DNA from: Pycnococcus provasolii
Lineage: Eukaryota > Chlorophyta > Pseudoscourfieldiophyceae > Pseudoscourfieldiales
DNA: 64,000 nt
Assembly: GCA_049487715.1 (NCBI GenBank)
Contig: CP150553.1
Location: 124,001 to 188,000 of the forward strand
Reading direction: 5' to 3'
A program made the translations under genes and the position numbers. Under the pieces are notes generated by a model. The model had not been told where the DNA came from. It worked only from the letters and a program-made list of their open reading frames with translations, and ran no database searches. Positions 1-7,966 of the stretch are shown here, in pieces. How positions within the stretch are numbered: the stretch's first letter is position 1; each line of letters opens with the position of its first letter.

Positions 1-404
1 CGACTCGCACTTCCCAGGATACGAGGGCACGAATATGGGTTTAAGTGAGTGCTGCGGTGGATACTCTGTGTATGAGTCGTCGTGAGCTGCCACAACAAAA
101 TTCGGGACTAGGAGTACCTTCCTACCCAAGGAGAGGGAGGGAGAGATCAAAAAAAGAAAGAGGGGTTTCAGAAGAAGAAAAGGAAAAGGAAATGAAATTG
201 ATTCGGGGTTTAATGGATCATGATCGAACACCTTCCTCCTTCAAACGAGAAAAAAACAAGTCCAAGGAAAATCTCAAAATCCCCAGAAATCCCCAGACCC
301 CGGTCTTACGGTGAATGTGGACCGTCTTCATCCATCACACATCACAAACAAACTACAACCACTCTCCTCTCCTCTCGTCTCAGATAAAAGAACGATCAAC
401 AACA
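1..404. other. 5' flank of the monooxygenase gene, no gene seen
   Basis: No convincing coding region. The stretch from about 120 to 280 is strongly purine-rich, which makes a short open frame of Lys, Glu and Arg codons on the plus strand. I read that as composition and not as a gene. The 3' part (about 340-400) is rich in CTC and TCT and looks like a 5' leader ahead of the ATG at 405. Confidence 0.5.
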
Positions 405-2195
405 ATGGCGGCAGCTTACGCTTGTGCACCCGCCTCGTGCAACACCAGCACGCAGTCTGATGACGGCACCTCCTCGAAGACCGTCGGCATCGTCGGCGCA
501 GGACCCGCGGGTCTCGTCTTCGCGAAAGAACTCCTCGAGCAGGGCATGGATGTTGTTCTGTTCGAAATGCAAAAGAACGTCGGAGGAGTGTTCAGCCGCA
601 CGTACGATGGTACGATGCTGACGACGTCCAACGTGCTCACGCAGTTCAGCAGCCATCAAACGGGAGAAGAAAAAGAGCCTCTCATGTACACCGCCGAGCA
701 GTACGTCGGATACCTCGAGAGCTTTGCGAAGCGATTTGGTGTGCTCAGTCGCATCCACTTCTCCACGCGTGTCGAACGCATTGCGCCGAAATCGGAGGAA
801 ACCGGCAAGTACGAATTCACGGTGCGTAACGTCTCTCCACGACTGGAGGTGACGGGTGATCATGATGGCGGCATTAACAATGATGCGCTGATGCGTGCCG
901 AGTGGGATCTCGTTCCATGTTCGGACGAAATGCGCTTCTACTTCGACCACGTCGTCGTGTGCTCGGGTGTGAATCTGCAGCCTGTGATGGCACGTTGGCC
1001 TGACATGGACAAGTTTCGCGGTGAGATCCTGCACACGATGGGATACAAGAATGCAGAGCCGTACAAAGGAAAGCGTGTTCTTCTCGTCGGTCTTGGCGAA
1101 AGTGGAAGTGACATCGCGTTGCAGGTGGCGAAGGTGGCGTCGCAATCAGCCATCTCCAGCCGTAGTGGACCTGGCACCGTCACGCCTCGATACCTCGATC
1201 AGGAACCTGCTGATCTCATTACAAACCGTGCGTACTACTGCATGCCAGATGAGGGTACCGAAACGTTGTGGCGCAACGTTTTCTGGTGGAGCTACCAGAA
1301 TCGCAAGGCTCTGAAGGATCATGCCACGAATGGAAAGTGGGCGCTTGACAATTACAAGCGGAATGCGCTTCCGACGAACCGATTCGGCACGAAGAACACG
1401 TCGTTCATGGTCGCGCAGGCTGAGCACGGCACGGCGATTCACCCGGACATCGACCACTTCACGGAGACGGGTGTGCAATTCGTCGACGGCACGACGTTTG
1501 ATTGCGACGCGGTCATCGTCAACACGGGCTACAAGGGCGATCTGAAGTTTCTCTCGTCATCCACCGGCGGCGCGGTTGACGACGACACGCTCGCTGATTT
1601 TGGCGACGTGAGGCTCCTGTTCAAGCACATGTACCATCCCAACTTGGGATCTGACATCGTGCTTGGCGGCTTTGCTCGTCCCGCCTTTGGCGCCATCCCA
1701 CCGTGTGCGGAAATGCAGGCGCGCTACCACGCGCTTGTTCTAGCGGGAAAGAAGGAGCTGCCTGCCGACATGGATGATCGCATCCGAAGGGATCGCGATT
1801 TTGAGATGAAACGTTTCCCAAAGGATTCGCCACGTCTTTCCGCGTTGACTGATTACCTCTTCTACATGGAAAGCATGGCTGATCTCATTGGCTGCAGTCC
1901 TAAGGGCGAATTCCTGCGCAAGCTCAAGCAATCGCATCCAAACATCCACAAGCGTGTTATGTTCGGGCCCATCTCCGCTCATGCGTATCGCTTGCGTGGT
2001 GAGCACGGCGCCGACTTTGCGGCGATGGAGAAGTACTACGGAGACTTACCATTCAGCCGCTTCTTCTCCAAGGGTCCCGGCGCCATGTTTATCAAGGTGC
2101 ACGCGATGCTGCTGGACATAATGCAGGGCTTGGGGTACAACCTGAGGGGTGTGAGTGGAGAAGTCCATAACAGACGCGGGCACACGTGCGCATGA
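405..2195 (+). CDS. Flavin-containing monooxygenase-like protein
   Basis: Predicted 596-residue flavoprotein monooxygenase using FAD and NADPH to oxygenate small nucleophilic or carbonyl substrates. Seen: an N-terminal FAD-binding GxGxxG (GAGPAG near residue 31), the FMO-type fingerprint FxGxxxHxxxY (FRGEILHTMGY near residue 204) and a second dinucleotide motif GLGESGSD near residue 230. The order FAD site, fingerprint, NADPH site is that of the FMO/Baeyer-Villiger class. I chose the ATG at 405 because the upstream 30 codons of open frame look like leader sequence and the Rossmann motif follows 405 at the usual distance. No signal or transit peptide is obvious. There are no introns. The substrate cannot be deduced. 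The gene stands alone, followed by a plus-strand ankyrin-like gene. Confidence 0.85.
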   Translation: MAAAYACAPASCNTSTQSDDGTSSKTVGIVGAGPAGLVFAKELLEQGMDVVLFEMQKNVGGVFSRTYDGTMLTTSNVLTQFSSHQTGEEKEPLMYTAEQYVGYLESFAKRFGVLSRIHFSTRVERIAPKSEETGKYEFTVRNVSPRLEVTGDHDGGINNDALMRAEWDLVPCSDEMRFYFDHVVVCSGVNLQPVMARWPDMDKFRGEILHTMGYKNAEPYKGKRVLLVGLGESGSDIALQVAKVASQSAISSRSGPGTVTPRYLDQEPADLITNRAYYCMPDEGTETLWRNVFWWSYQNRKALKDHATNGKWALDNYKRNALPTNRFGTKNTSFMVAQAEHGTAIHPDIDHFTETGVQFVDGTTFDCDAVIVNTGYKGDLKFLSSSTGGAVDDDTLADFGDVRLLFKHMYHPNLGSDIVLGGFARPAFGAIPPCAEMQARYHALVLAGKKELPADMDDRIRRDRDFEMKRFPKDSPRLSALTDYLFYMESMADLIGCSPKGEFLRKLKQSHPNIHKRVMFGPISAHAYRLRGEHGADFAAMEKYYGDLPFSRFFSKGPGAMFIKVHAMLLDIMQGLGYNLRGVSGEVHNRRGHTCA

Positions 2196-2606
2196 TTTGC
2201 GATTGCGACGACGACATACATGGATGATGACGATCGCGACGAACTGTGCAGTGTTGCGACTTGTGAGGGTAGGAGACGGAGGAGGTGTGGTAGCGGGAAT
2301 GCTTGGACGACGCCACCGTCGTCGCGATGATCGCCACGAGTGGAATCTCTTGATTGAGGCGAGCGAGGTATTATCACGACGGCGGCGGCGGTCCAGCATG
2401 GATGGATGGTTTTGTCAAAACGGTCTTTTTTGCCCAATTATAACCCCGAACCCACCCCCCGCCCCGTGTCGTTCTCCGTCTGCGATTTATCCGCCATTGT
2501 TCAAGTTTCCATCTCTGACTCTAGTAACGCTACTATCGTAGCGCGCAACCCGTCTTCGTTCGTAACGACCCCTAGAGCAGGTGGCCACTATTGTCCATAG
2601 TCAGTG
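2196..2606. other. Spacer between monooxygenase and ankyrin-like gene
   Basis: About 410 bases with no supported gene. The first 200 bases are rich in GAC/GACG and CGGCGG runs. After the FMO stop codon (TGA at 2193) the same frame stays open for some 42 codons, but the translation looks low-complexity and I do not treat it as readthrough. Confidence 0.4.
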
Positions 2607-3164
2607 ATGCCGTCACCGCGTGATGCTGCTGCTGCTCGGAGAACCAACAAGCCGTCGTTCTTCGAAGTGGTGGACGCCGCACGCGCTGACAACCTTCCCG
2701 CGTTTCGCCAGCTCCTACACGAATACTTCCCTGACATCGACGACGACAAATCGCTCATGCGCGCATGTGTCGAAGAAGATCGCGGCGCCGGATGTGCGCT
2801 TCATTTCGCATGTGACACGGCGGCGCGGCGAGTGGTTGGCTACATTCTCGACCATGCGCCGCAGTTCGCGGTCAATCAAAAGGCGCGACGAGGTGGGGAA
2901 ACGCCACTGCATCGAGTCGCGCGTATGTGCCACGTCGGCAGGAAGTGTGGCGACGACGATGAGGAGGACGTCGTGACGACGAAATACCCATATCTGTCTC
3001 TGTACCAAGAGCTTCTTCGTCGCGGTGCAGATCCAGACACATTGGATGATCAGAAACGTCGACCTGTGGACGTTGTCGTGAACAAAGGATTTGGCTGGTC
3101 CATGGGCGACGTGCGCCGTCGTGTCGAACAGCTGCAGGAAGAAGGTAAAGTAGTGAAGAAGTAG
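2607..3164 (+). CDS. Ankyrin-repeat-like protein
   Basis: Predicted 185 residues. The sequence shows ankyrin-type helix pairs: CALHFACDTAARRVVGYIL, then GETPLHRVARMC, then ELLRRGADPDTLDD with a DxxxRRPVDVVV finger. This is three degenerate repeats between about residues 20 and 165, with an acidic insert (GDDDEEDVV) between the second and third. Ankyrin repeats mediate protein-protein contacts, so the partner is unknown. There is no signal peptide or membrane segment. The ATG at 2607 is the first in frame after stops, and a GTG directly upstream is not needed. It is unrelated in sequence to the secreted ankyrin proteins at 6.8 and 13.1 kb. Confidence 0.65.
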   Translation: MPSPRDAAAARRTNKPSFFEVVDAARADNLPAFRQLLHEYFPDIDDDKSLMRACVEEDRGAGCALHFACDTAARRVVGYILDHAPQFAVNQKARRGGETPLHRVARMCHVGRKCGDDDEEDVVTTKYPYLSLYQELLRRGADPDTLDDQKRRPVDVVVNKGFGWSMGDVRRRVEQLQEEGKVVKK

Positions 3165-3280
3165 TTTTAGGAAGGAAGTCCCAACAATCAATCGTGTTTT
3201 TGCAAAATGTAATGGTGGTGGTGGTTGGCTGGTGGTTGGGTGTGATGATACATACTGTAGGATGACAACAATTTACTTTT

Positions 3281-4294
3281 TCACACAGAATATGAACCAG
3301 GTTCATTTCCACCATCACCAACAATTGCTTCAAGCAAGGTATCGCGAGCAGCTTTCGCAACCACGAATTGAGATTGAAGCAATTCCAATTCCGACGCACT
3401 GACACCTGGCCGTCGATCGGGATGATAGAAGAGAGCTGTGGCGCGGAATGCCGCGTGGATCTCTCGGGCTGACAAGGCACCGCGTGCTCGTAGTCCAAGC
3501 ATTGCGCGATGTGGACAGATTTCAGAGTTGACGCGAAAGTCCTCGTCCTCATCACCATTAGCCTTGTCGTTGTTATGTTTTTCTTTTTCAGGTTGCTGTT
3601 GATGTTGTCGCGGTGGCGGTGGCGGCGGCGGCGGCGACGAGGACGATGATGGCTGTTGTGGTTGGCCGTCGTCGTCGTCGTCATCGTTCTGTTGTTGTTG
3701 TTCGCCGTCGTCGTCAATGACAACACGAATCTTGCTTCGCGTACGCCGTGGTGGGTGCTGCTTCTTGCGTGTATGCTGCGGTGGTGCGTGAGGTGGATGC
3801 GAATGACGTACTCCCGCCGCCGCCGCCGCTGCTGCTGCTGCTCCTCCAGATGACGGAACACCGCGTGGAGCTGTGCGCCGATGAGGACCTGGTGGTGGTG
3901 GTGGTGGTGGTGGTGGTGGTGTCGATTCATTATTTTTCTCCTTGCCGCTGCTGCTGCTGCTTGTTGCGTCGGGGTAACGTCGACGACGTTCTTTCTCAGC
4001 CTCCTCCCTGCTCCTCCTCACCGCCTCTTCGCGCGCCCTCTGTTCGTCGCGTTCCGCCTCCTCTCGCCGCCTCCGTCTTTCGTCTTCGATGCGCTTCAAT
4101 TGCTCGTCGCACCACCTCGCAACCTCCCGCCGTCGTCGACCACGTTCGTTCTCAGCCTCCTCGCGGCTGCGCTCGACAGCCTCCTCGCGAGCGCGCTCCT
4201 CCTCCTGCTCCTTTCGGCGGTGAAGAAGAACCCGCTCATGCTTCTGCTGCTGTTGTTCCTTTCGAGATGGAGACGACGCCGACGCGTCCGCCAT
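3281..4294 (-). CDS. J-domain (DnaJ-like) protein with charged coiled coil
   Basis: Predicted 337 residues. The N-terminal 110 residues are a Glu/Arg-rich helix with repeated REEAxxxREEAE units (probable coiled coil). Poly-Pro, poly-Ala, poly-Asp and Gln-rich linkers follow, and the C-terminal 80 residues resemble a J domain: LSAREIHAAFRATALFYHPD with the HPD tripeptide near residue 291. HPD is the motif that stimulates Hsp70 ATPase activity, so this is probably an Hsp70 co-chaperone with an unusual C-terminal J domain. The helix after HPD is shortened or divergent. The poly-Pro and (GGT)n tracts give long spurious frames on the other strand. It is divergent with the TauE/SafE gene, sharing a 528-bp intergenic region with a telomere-like array. 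Confidence 0.7.
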   Translation of the reverse strand: MADASASSPSRKEQQQQKHERVLLHRRKEQEEERAREEAVERSREEAENERGRRRREVARWCDEQLKRIEDERRRRREEAERDEQRAREEAVRRSREEAEKERRRRYPDATSSSSSGKEKNNESTPPPPPPPPPPGPHRRTAPRGVPSSGGAAAAAAAAAGVRHSHPPHAPPQHTRKKQHPPRRTRSKIRVVIDDDGEQQQQNDDDDDDGQPQQPSSSSSPPPPPPPPRQHQQQPEKEKHNNDKANGDEDEDFRVNSEICPHRAMLGLRARGALSAREIHAAFRATALFYHPDRRPGVSASELELLQSQFVVAKAARDTLLEAIVGDGGNEPGSYSV

Positions 4295-4386
4295 TGCTCC
4301 TACTAAACTAAAATCGTTAAAAAAGGTAGTAAAACGTCCCGTGTGGGTGGTGGCTGATCAGGGAGAGGAGGGAAGCAGGCGAGCCG

Positions 4387-4413
4387 TAACCCTAACCCTA
4401 ACCCTAACCCTAA
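4387..4413 (+). repeat. Telomere-like (CCCTAA) array in divergent promoter region
   Basis: A run of about four and a half CCCTAA units, 93 bp upstream of the J-domain gene start and 410 bp upstream of the TauE/SafE start. The rest of the 4295-4822 intergenic region holds no other feature I can support. See the finding on recurrent 5'-flank arrays. Confidence 0.9.
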
Positions 4414-4822
4414 TGGAATCCTCTGCTGAAAGACTTCAAACCCTATTAACCCTCCATCAGAGAAGAAAGGAATAGGACCTCCTGGAAGAAGTCTAAAAGT
4501 GGGTGAAAGTCGTCATGAATTTCCAAAATGCCTACCAACCCCGAACTCATCAAAACCCGAAATCAACGTTTTTACTGTTAGTTCTGGGAGAGTGCAGCAT
4601 TTCCCACCCCTATAACGGCCTCCCCTCACTCCTCCACGTCCACGGAAGGAAGGTGGGCCCCAGAAAGCCTGCCGAGATTTGTCCAAGAATGTTCCATCCG
4701 ATGGAATTTCCCGACTACTCGAAGGAAAAAAACACACCCGACAGCCTCAGAGGAGGCGGTTCCATCACACCCTCGGTCGTTTTTGTTACTTATTTTCACT
4801 CTTTTTCGATCGCTCTCTAGCC

Positions 4823-6337
4823 ATGTCGTCGCAATCCCATGATGGTGGCGCTCCCGCCGCTCCTGCTCCTGCTGCTACACAGGAGGTATCGTCCATATCG
4901 CTGGACATGGATCTTCCTCCTTCTTCTGATCAGGCTGAGGAGGATTTAGCAGCAGCAGCAGCAGCAGATCATAACAACAACGGCATGATCTCGCCCTCCT
5001 CCTCATCACCACAACTCATCAAGAGCAGCAGCAGCGATATCAAAATCAAAGTCAAGAAGTTTCTGCGCCACTACTTCTGGCAGCCGCACAACAAGTCCAA
5101 CCGGATCCTACGCCAGAAAACGCTCTTGAAGGAAGCACAGCAGGACATGCCCATCTACCAGCAGAAATTCCTCAAGTACAGGAACTTCATCGCGCTGCTA
5201 CTACCCGCACTCATCGTTCACGCCGTGTGGTGGCCAGTCATGCTCCTCCCGCACAACAAACTGGATATCGTCCAAGAGTACAGCTTCGCCACTGTGACGA
5301 TGGTTTTCGGATCGATCGTCGCGGGCATGACGTCCGAGGGTGGTGCCGCAATCGCGTTTCCCGTCTTCACGCTCGCTTTTAGCGTGCCACCTACCGTGGC
5401 GAGGGACTTCAGCTTCATGATACAGTCCGTTGGCATGACCGCCGCATCGTTTAGCATCTTCATCATGGGCGTTCACATCGACTGGTCCGCACTCGTCTAC
5501 GCCACGTTGGGCGGAATCGTTGGAATCATCCTGGGTCTCGAGTACATTGCACCAGCCATGGATCCTGTCACGAAAAAGCTTGCGTTCGTGAGCGTCTGGT
5601 TTGCGTTCGCATTTAGTCTGTTCCTGCTCAATCGCAACCACGACAGACCTACGTTTCGCAATGTACCCACGTACAAGTGCAACAACAACAACAACAACGA
5701 AGACAAAGACTGTGAAACTCGCACAACAACAACAACATCAACGACGACGGCGGCGGTGACGGCGATCGCCACCAACGTCAAAAAGTTCCTTCACACTCGT
5801 GTGCCGTCACCCGAGCCGTCGGGGCTGCAGTTGTGGCCTGCTATCGTGCTGTTTCTCACTGGCATCTTCGGTGGCATGAACAGCGCCATATCTGGAAGTG
5901 GGCTTGACATCTGCTCCTTCGCGATCTTGACTCTCCTGTTCCGCGTCAACGAACGCACCGCAACGCCCACGAGTGTCGTGCTGATGGCTGGAAACACACT
6001 CGTTGGCTTTTTGTACCGCCAATTCGGATCGAGTCCAGAAGGTCCCATCGCTAGCCTCGCTTGGAACCTCTTCGCTGCAAGTGCTTTCGTCGTTCCATTT
6101 GGTGCCCCTCTCGGGACGGTGCTTGGTGCGCGGTTGCACAGGATCACGATCGCGTGCCTTCTATATGCGCTCGACACGATTCAGCTCATTTCCGCGTGGG
6201 TGCTACTAGAGCCAAAGATGACGGCAGCATCATGGGGAATGTCCGTGGGTATCATTCTCATAGGCTCGCTTCTCTTCGCTCTCGTCACAAGTGCAGGCAC
6301 GAGGTTGCAGCGCTTCAGCGCTATGGACGTGCTTTAA
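4823..6337 (+). CDS. TauE/SafE-family membrane transporter
   Basis: Predicted 504-residue polytopic membrane protein of the TauE/SafE (sulfite/sulfonate exporter-like, DUF81) family. The first 110 residues are low-complexity (Ala, Ser, Asp) and cytosolic in character. Hydrophobic segments begin near residue 115 (FIALLLPALIVHAVWWPVML). The two duplicated TauE-type half motifs are visible: VAGMTSEGGAAIAFPVFTL in the first half and GIFGGMNSAISGSGLDICS in the second. A Thr/Asn-rich hydrophilic loop near residues 285-310 separates the halves. Family members move organosulfur anions or sulfite; the substrate here is inferred only from family. The ATG at 4823 follows an in-frame region of leader character, and later Met codons would cut into the acidic N-terminus only. 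Confidence 0.8.
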   Translation: MSSQSHDGGAPAAPAPAATQEVSSISLDMDLPPSSDQAEEDLAAAAAADHNNNGMISPSSSSPQLIKSSSSDIKIKVKKFLRHYFWQPHNKSNRILRQKTLLKEAQQDMPIYQQKFLKYRNFIALLLPALIVHAVWWPVMLLPHNKLDIVQEYSFATVTMVFGSIVAGMTSEGGAAIAFPVFTLAFSVPPTVARDFSFMIQSVGMTAASFSIFIMGVHIDWSALVYATLGGIVGIILGLEYIAPAMDPVTKKLAFVSVWFAFAFSLFLLNRNHDRPTFRNVPTYKCNNNNNNEDKDCETRTTTTTSTTTAAVTAIATNVKKFLHTRVPSPEPSGLQLWPAIVLFLTGIFGGMNSAISGSGLDICSFAILTLLFRVNERTATPTSVVLMAGNTLVGFLYRQFGSSPEGPIASLAWNLFAASAFVVPFGAPLGTVLGARLHRITIACLLYALDTIQLISAWVLLEPKMTAASWGMSVGIILIGSLLFALVTSAGTRLQRFSAMDVL

Positions 6338-6474
6338 AGAAGAAGAAGAGAGGGGTGGTGGTGGTGGTGGTGGGTGTAGACGCGTTGTTTGCTGCTTTTT
6401 GCTTTCTCGGTCTTGTTGTAAGTTAAGATCGATCATGCAGTAATAGCGTGTACTTTTTTTGATTTCGAAGGGTT

Positions 6475-6550
6475 CTATCACAATACCGCATTTCATGTCG
6501 CGTAGGTGGGAGCTCCACTTGCGCTGGTTTGCAAACAAAGGTTGCACATA
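6475..6550 (+). repeat. Copy 1 of a dispersed 3'-flank repeat
   Basis: About 75 bp containing GGTGGGAGCTCCACTTGCG and GCTGGTTTGC. It matches 13750-13823 in the same orientation with few mismatches and small gaps. Both copies lie downstream of a plus-strand gene. Confidence 0.75.
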
Positions 6551-6735
6551 CAGTTGATTTCACTTTGTCCGGAGGGGAACTACTCAATGTTTTTTATTAA
6601 TTGTTTGTTCCCGTACAACATAACCCGAATCCTAACCCTGCTTGCAACTCAAAGTATTTAGAACAACATGCATGCGCCTCTTTCGCTCATCGAAGAAGAC
6701 CGCCGCGAAAGGTTGACATTTTCTGTCGATCTTCT

Positions 6736-6818
6736 GTCAAAAAGTTCTCCCTTTCTCCCTGTCAAAAATGTGTTCCTCTCCATGTCAAAAAGTTCTCCCT
6801 TTCTCCCTGTCAAAAATT
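6736..6818. repeat. 48-bp-spaced direct repeat next to the ankyrin gene stop
   Basis: A 34-bp unit beginning GTCAAAAAGTTCTCCC occurs at 6736 and again at 6784, nearly identical. Related units lie inverted at about 13640-13710, downstream of the second protease gene. They form the 3' flank of the secreted ankyrin gene and travelled with it in the duplication. Confidence 0.75.
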
Positions 6819-7457
6819 TCAAAACAAGGCGGGAGGAGCCGGAGAAGCGTCGTTAGAGACACTTTCGAGGAAGTCGATGATTTCTTGTGGACGCTCGCGG
6901 TTCTTGGCAATATCAAGGGCAGACCCCATGAGGGGAGTGGGCCCAAAGAGGCCCCGTATGCTCACGCTTTCAGGGTACTTCTCGTACAAAAACTGAATCA
7001 CATCCAATGGCGCATTTTGATACACGCCTGAAGTAAGCGGAGTGGTCCCAAGGAGGCTCACGTTTTTCACACCCTCAGGATATGCCTCGTACAGGTACTT
7101 GACCACCTCCAACGGCGCGCCGTAGTATGACGCCAACTGCAGGGGGTTAAACCCAAATATGCCTCTGGCACGAATGCCTTCGGGGTACACTTCCAAGAGA
7201 GCGCGTATGTCGTCTAGGTTGCCATTTTGTGCAGCACGATGTATAGGCAGTTCCCCCGCATGCTCTATCGGAATATCTGGGGAATCCAACACCTTCATCG
7301 CGTACTCACGCGAGTACTTCGGATTCGTCGTCGTTCCCCCTTCGCGGGTTGCTTTCAGCGACGGCTCGACAGGAGGCACCTGTTGAGCCATCGTCGTCGT
7401 CGTCGTGAACACGGTCGTCATGAGGAGGAGCGCTACGGTCAGCATTGTCGTCGTCAT
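6819..7457 (-). CDS. Secreted ankyrin-repeat protein
   Basis: Predicted 212 residues. The ATG at 7457 (or 7445) opens a hydrophobic leader (TMLTVALLLMTTVF, then Thr-rich, then AQQV) that reads as a signal peptide with cleavage near residue 26. The mature part has four ankyrin-type units between about residues 65 and 205: LPIHRAAQNGNLDDIRALL, then NPLQLASYYGAPLEVVKYL, then TPLTSGVYQNAPLDVIQFL, then TPLMGSALDIA. A recurring YPEGIRARG/YPEGVKNVS connector joins the units. The open frame extends 73 codons upstream of this start, but that part lacks protein character. The gene is the inverted paralogue of the ankyrin tail of the protease gene at 11239-13635, with which it is almost identical. An extracellular or surface interaction role is inferred. 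Confidence 0.75.
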   Translation of the reverse strand: MTTTMLTVALLLMTTVFTTTTTMAQQVPPVEPSLKATREGGTTTNPKYSREYAMKVLDSPDIPIEHAGELPIHRAAQNGNLDDIRALLEVYPEGIRARGIFGFNPLQLASYYGAPLEVVKYLYEAYPEGVKNVSLLGTTPLTSGVYQNAPLDVIQFLYEKYPESVSIRGLFGPTPLMGSALDIAKNRERPQEIIDFLESVSNDASPAPPALF

Positions 7458-7966
7458 CGTGAGAGTTGTCGAGAGAGAGAAGAAGATCACGCAGGGAGAG
7501 TGTGAAAGCGAGAGTGAGAATGAATCAGCAGGGGTGGTGGACCGAACCCACTGCCCCAAAGCAGAAGCAGAAGAAGAGGGGGAAAAACAACGGGGACAGC
7601 ACCGCGACAGGCGGTGACGAGGTTTCCAGGTTGTGGAAGATTTGGCGAAGTTTAAATTGTGTGGATACCGCTTCATGAAAACTGGTTATAAACTGCCGTT
7701 GTTTTAGTACACAAAGATCCGACCGAATATTCGCTGGATTCGCCAAATATTGGAGAGAATGAATATCTTGGTAGACCCTTGGACTATGGTGGTTAGGGCT
7801 TTGTTTCCGGCCCCACTTCACCAAGTTTCGAATGCCCCAACAAAGAGCCACTTTACTTCTGTGCTTTTTCTTTCCTTTCTAGAAAGGCTGCTTCCCATTC
7901 CTCCCAGAGGGAGTACCCTCCCTCCATTCCTCCATTCCGCCATTCCGCCATTCCGCCATTGATCGC
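7458..7966. other. Divergent 5' flank of ankyrin and protease genes
   Basis: About 510 bases between two divergently transcribed secreted-protein genes. It contains CT/AG-rich leader sequence, and a CCATTCCG-type microsatellite (about 7924-7960) ends directly before the protease ATG. No telomere-like array is present here, unlike most other 5' flanks in the window. No further gene is seen. Confidence 0.5.

Noticed and set aside
45-314. Short open frame ahead of the monooxygenase
   Set aside because: Purine-rich composition (Lys/Glu/Arg) with no domain; it lies in the leader region.
405-2330. Readthrough of the TGA ending the flavin monooxygenase
   Set aside because: The following 42 open codons are low-complexity (Asp, Arg, Gly) with no conserved character, unlike the three cases reported.
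2872-3930. Minus-strand frame with a poly-His start
   Set aside because: Produced by GGT/GTG repeats. The adjacent frame on the same strand encodes the J-domain protein with its HPD motif.
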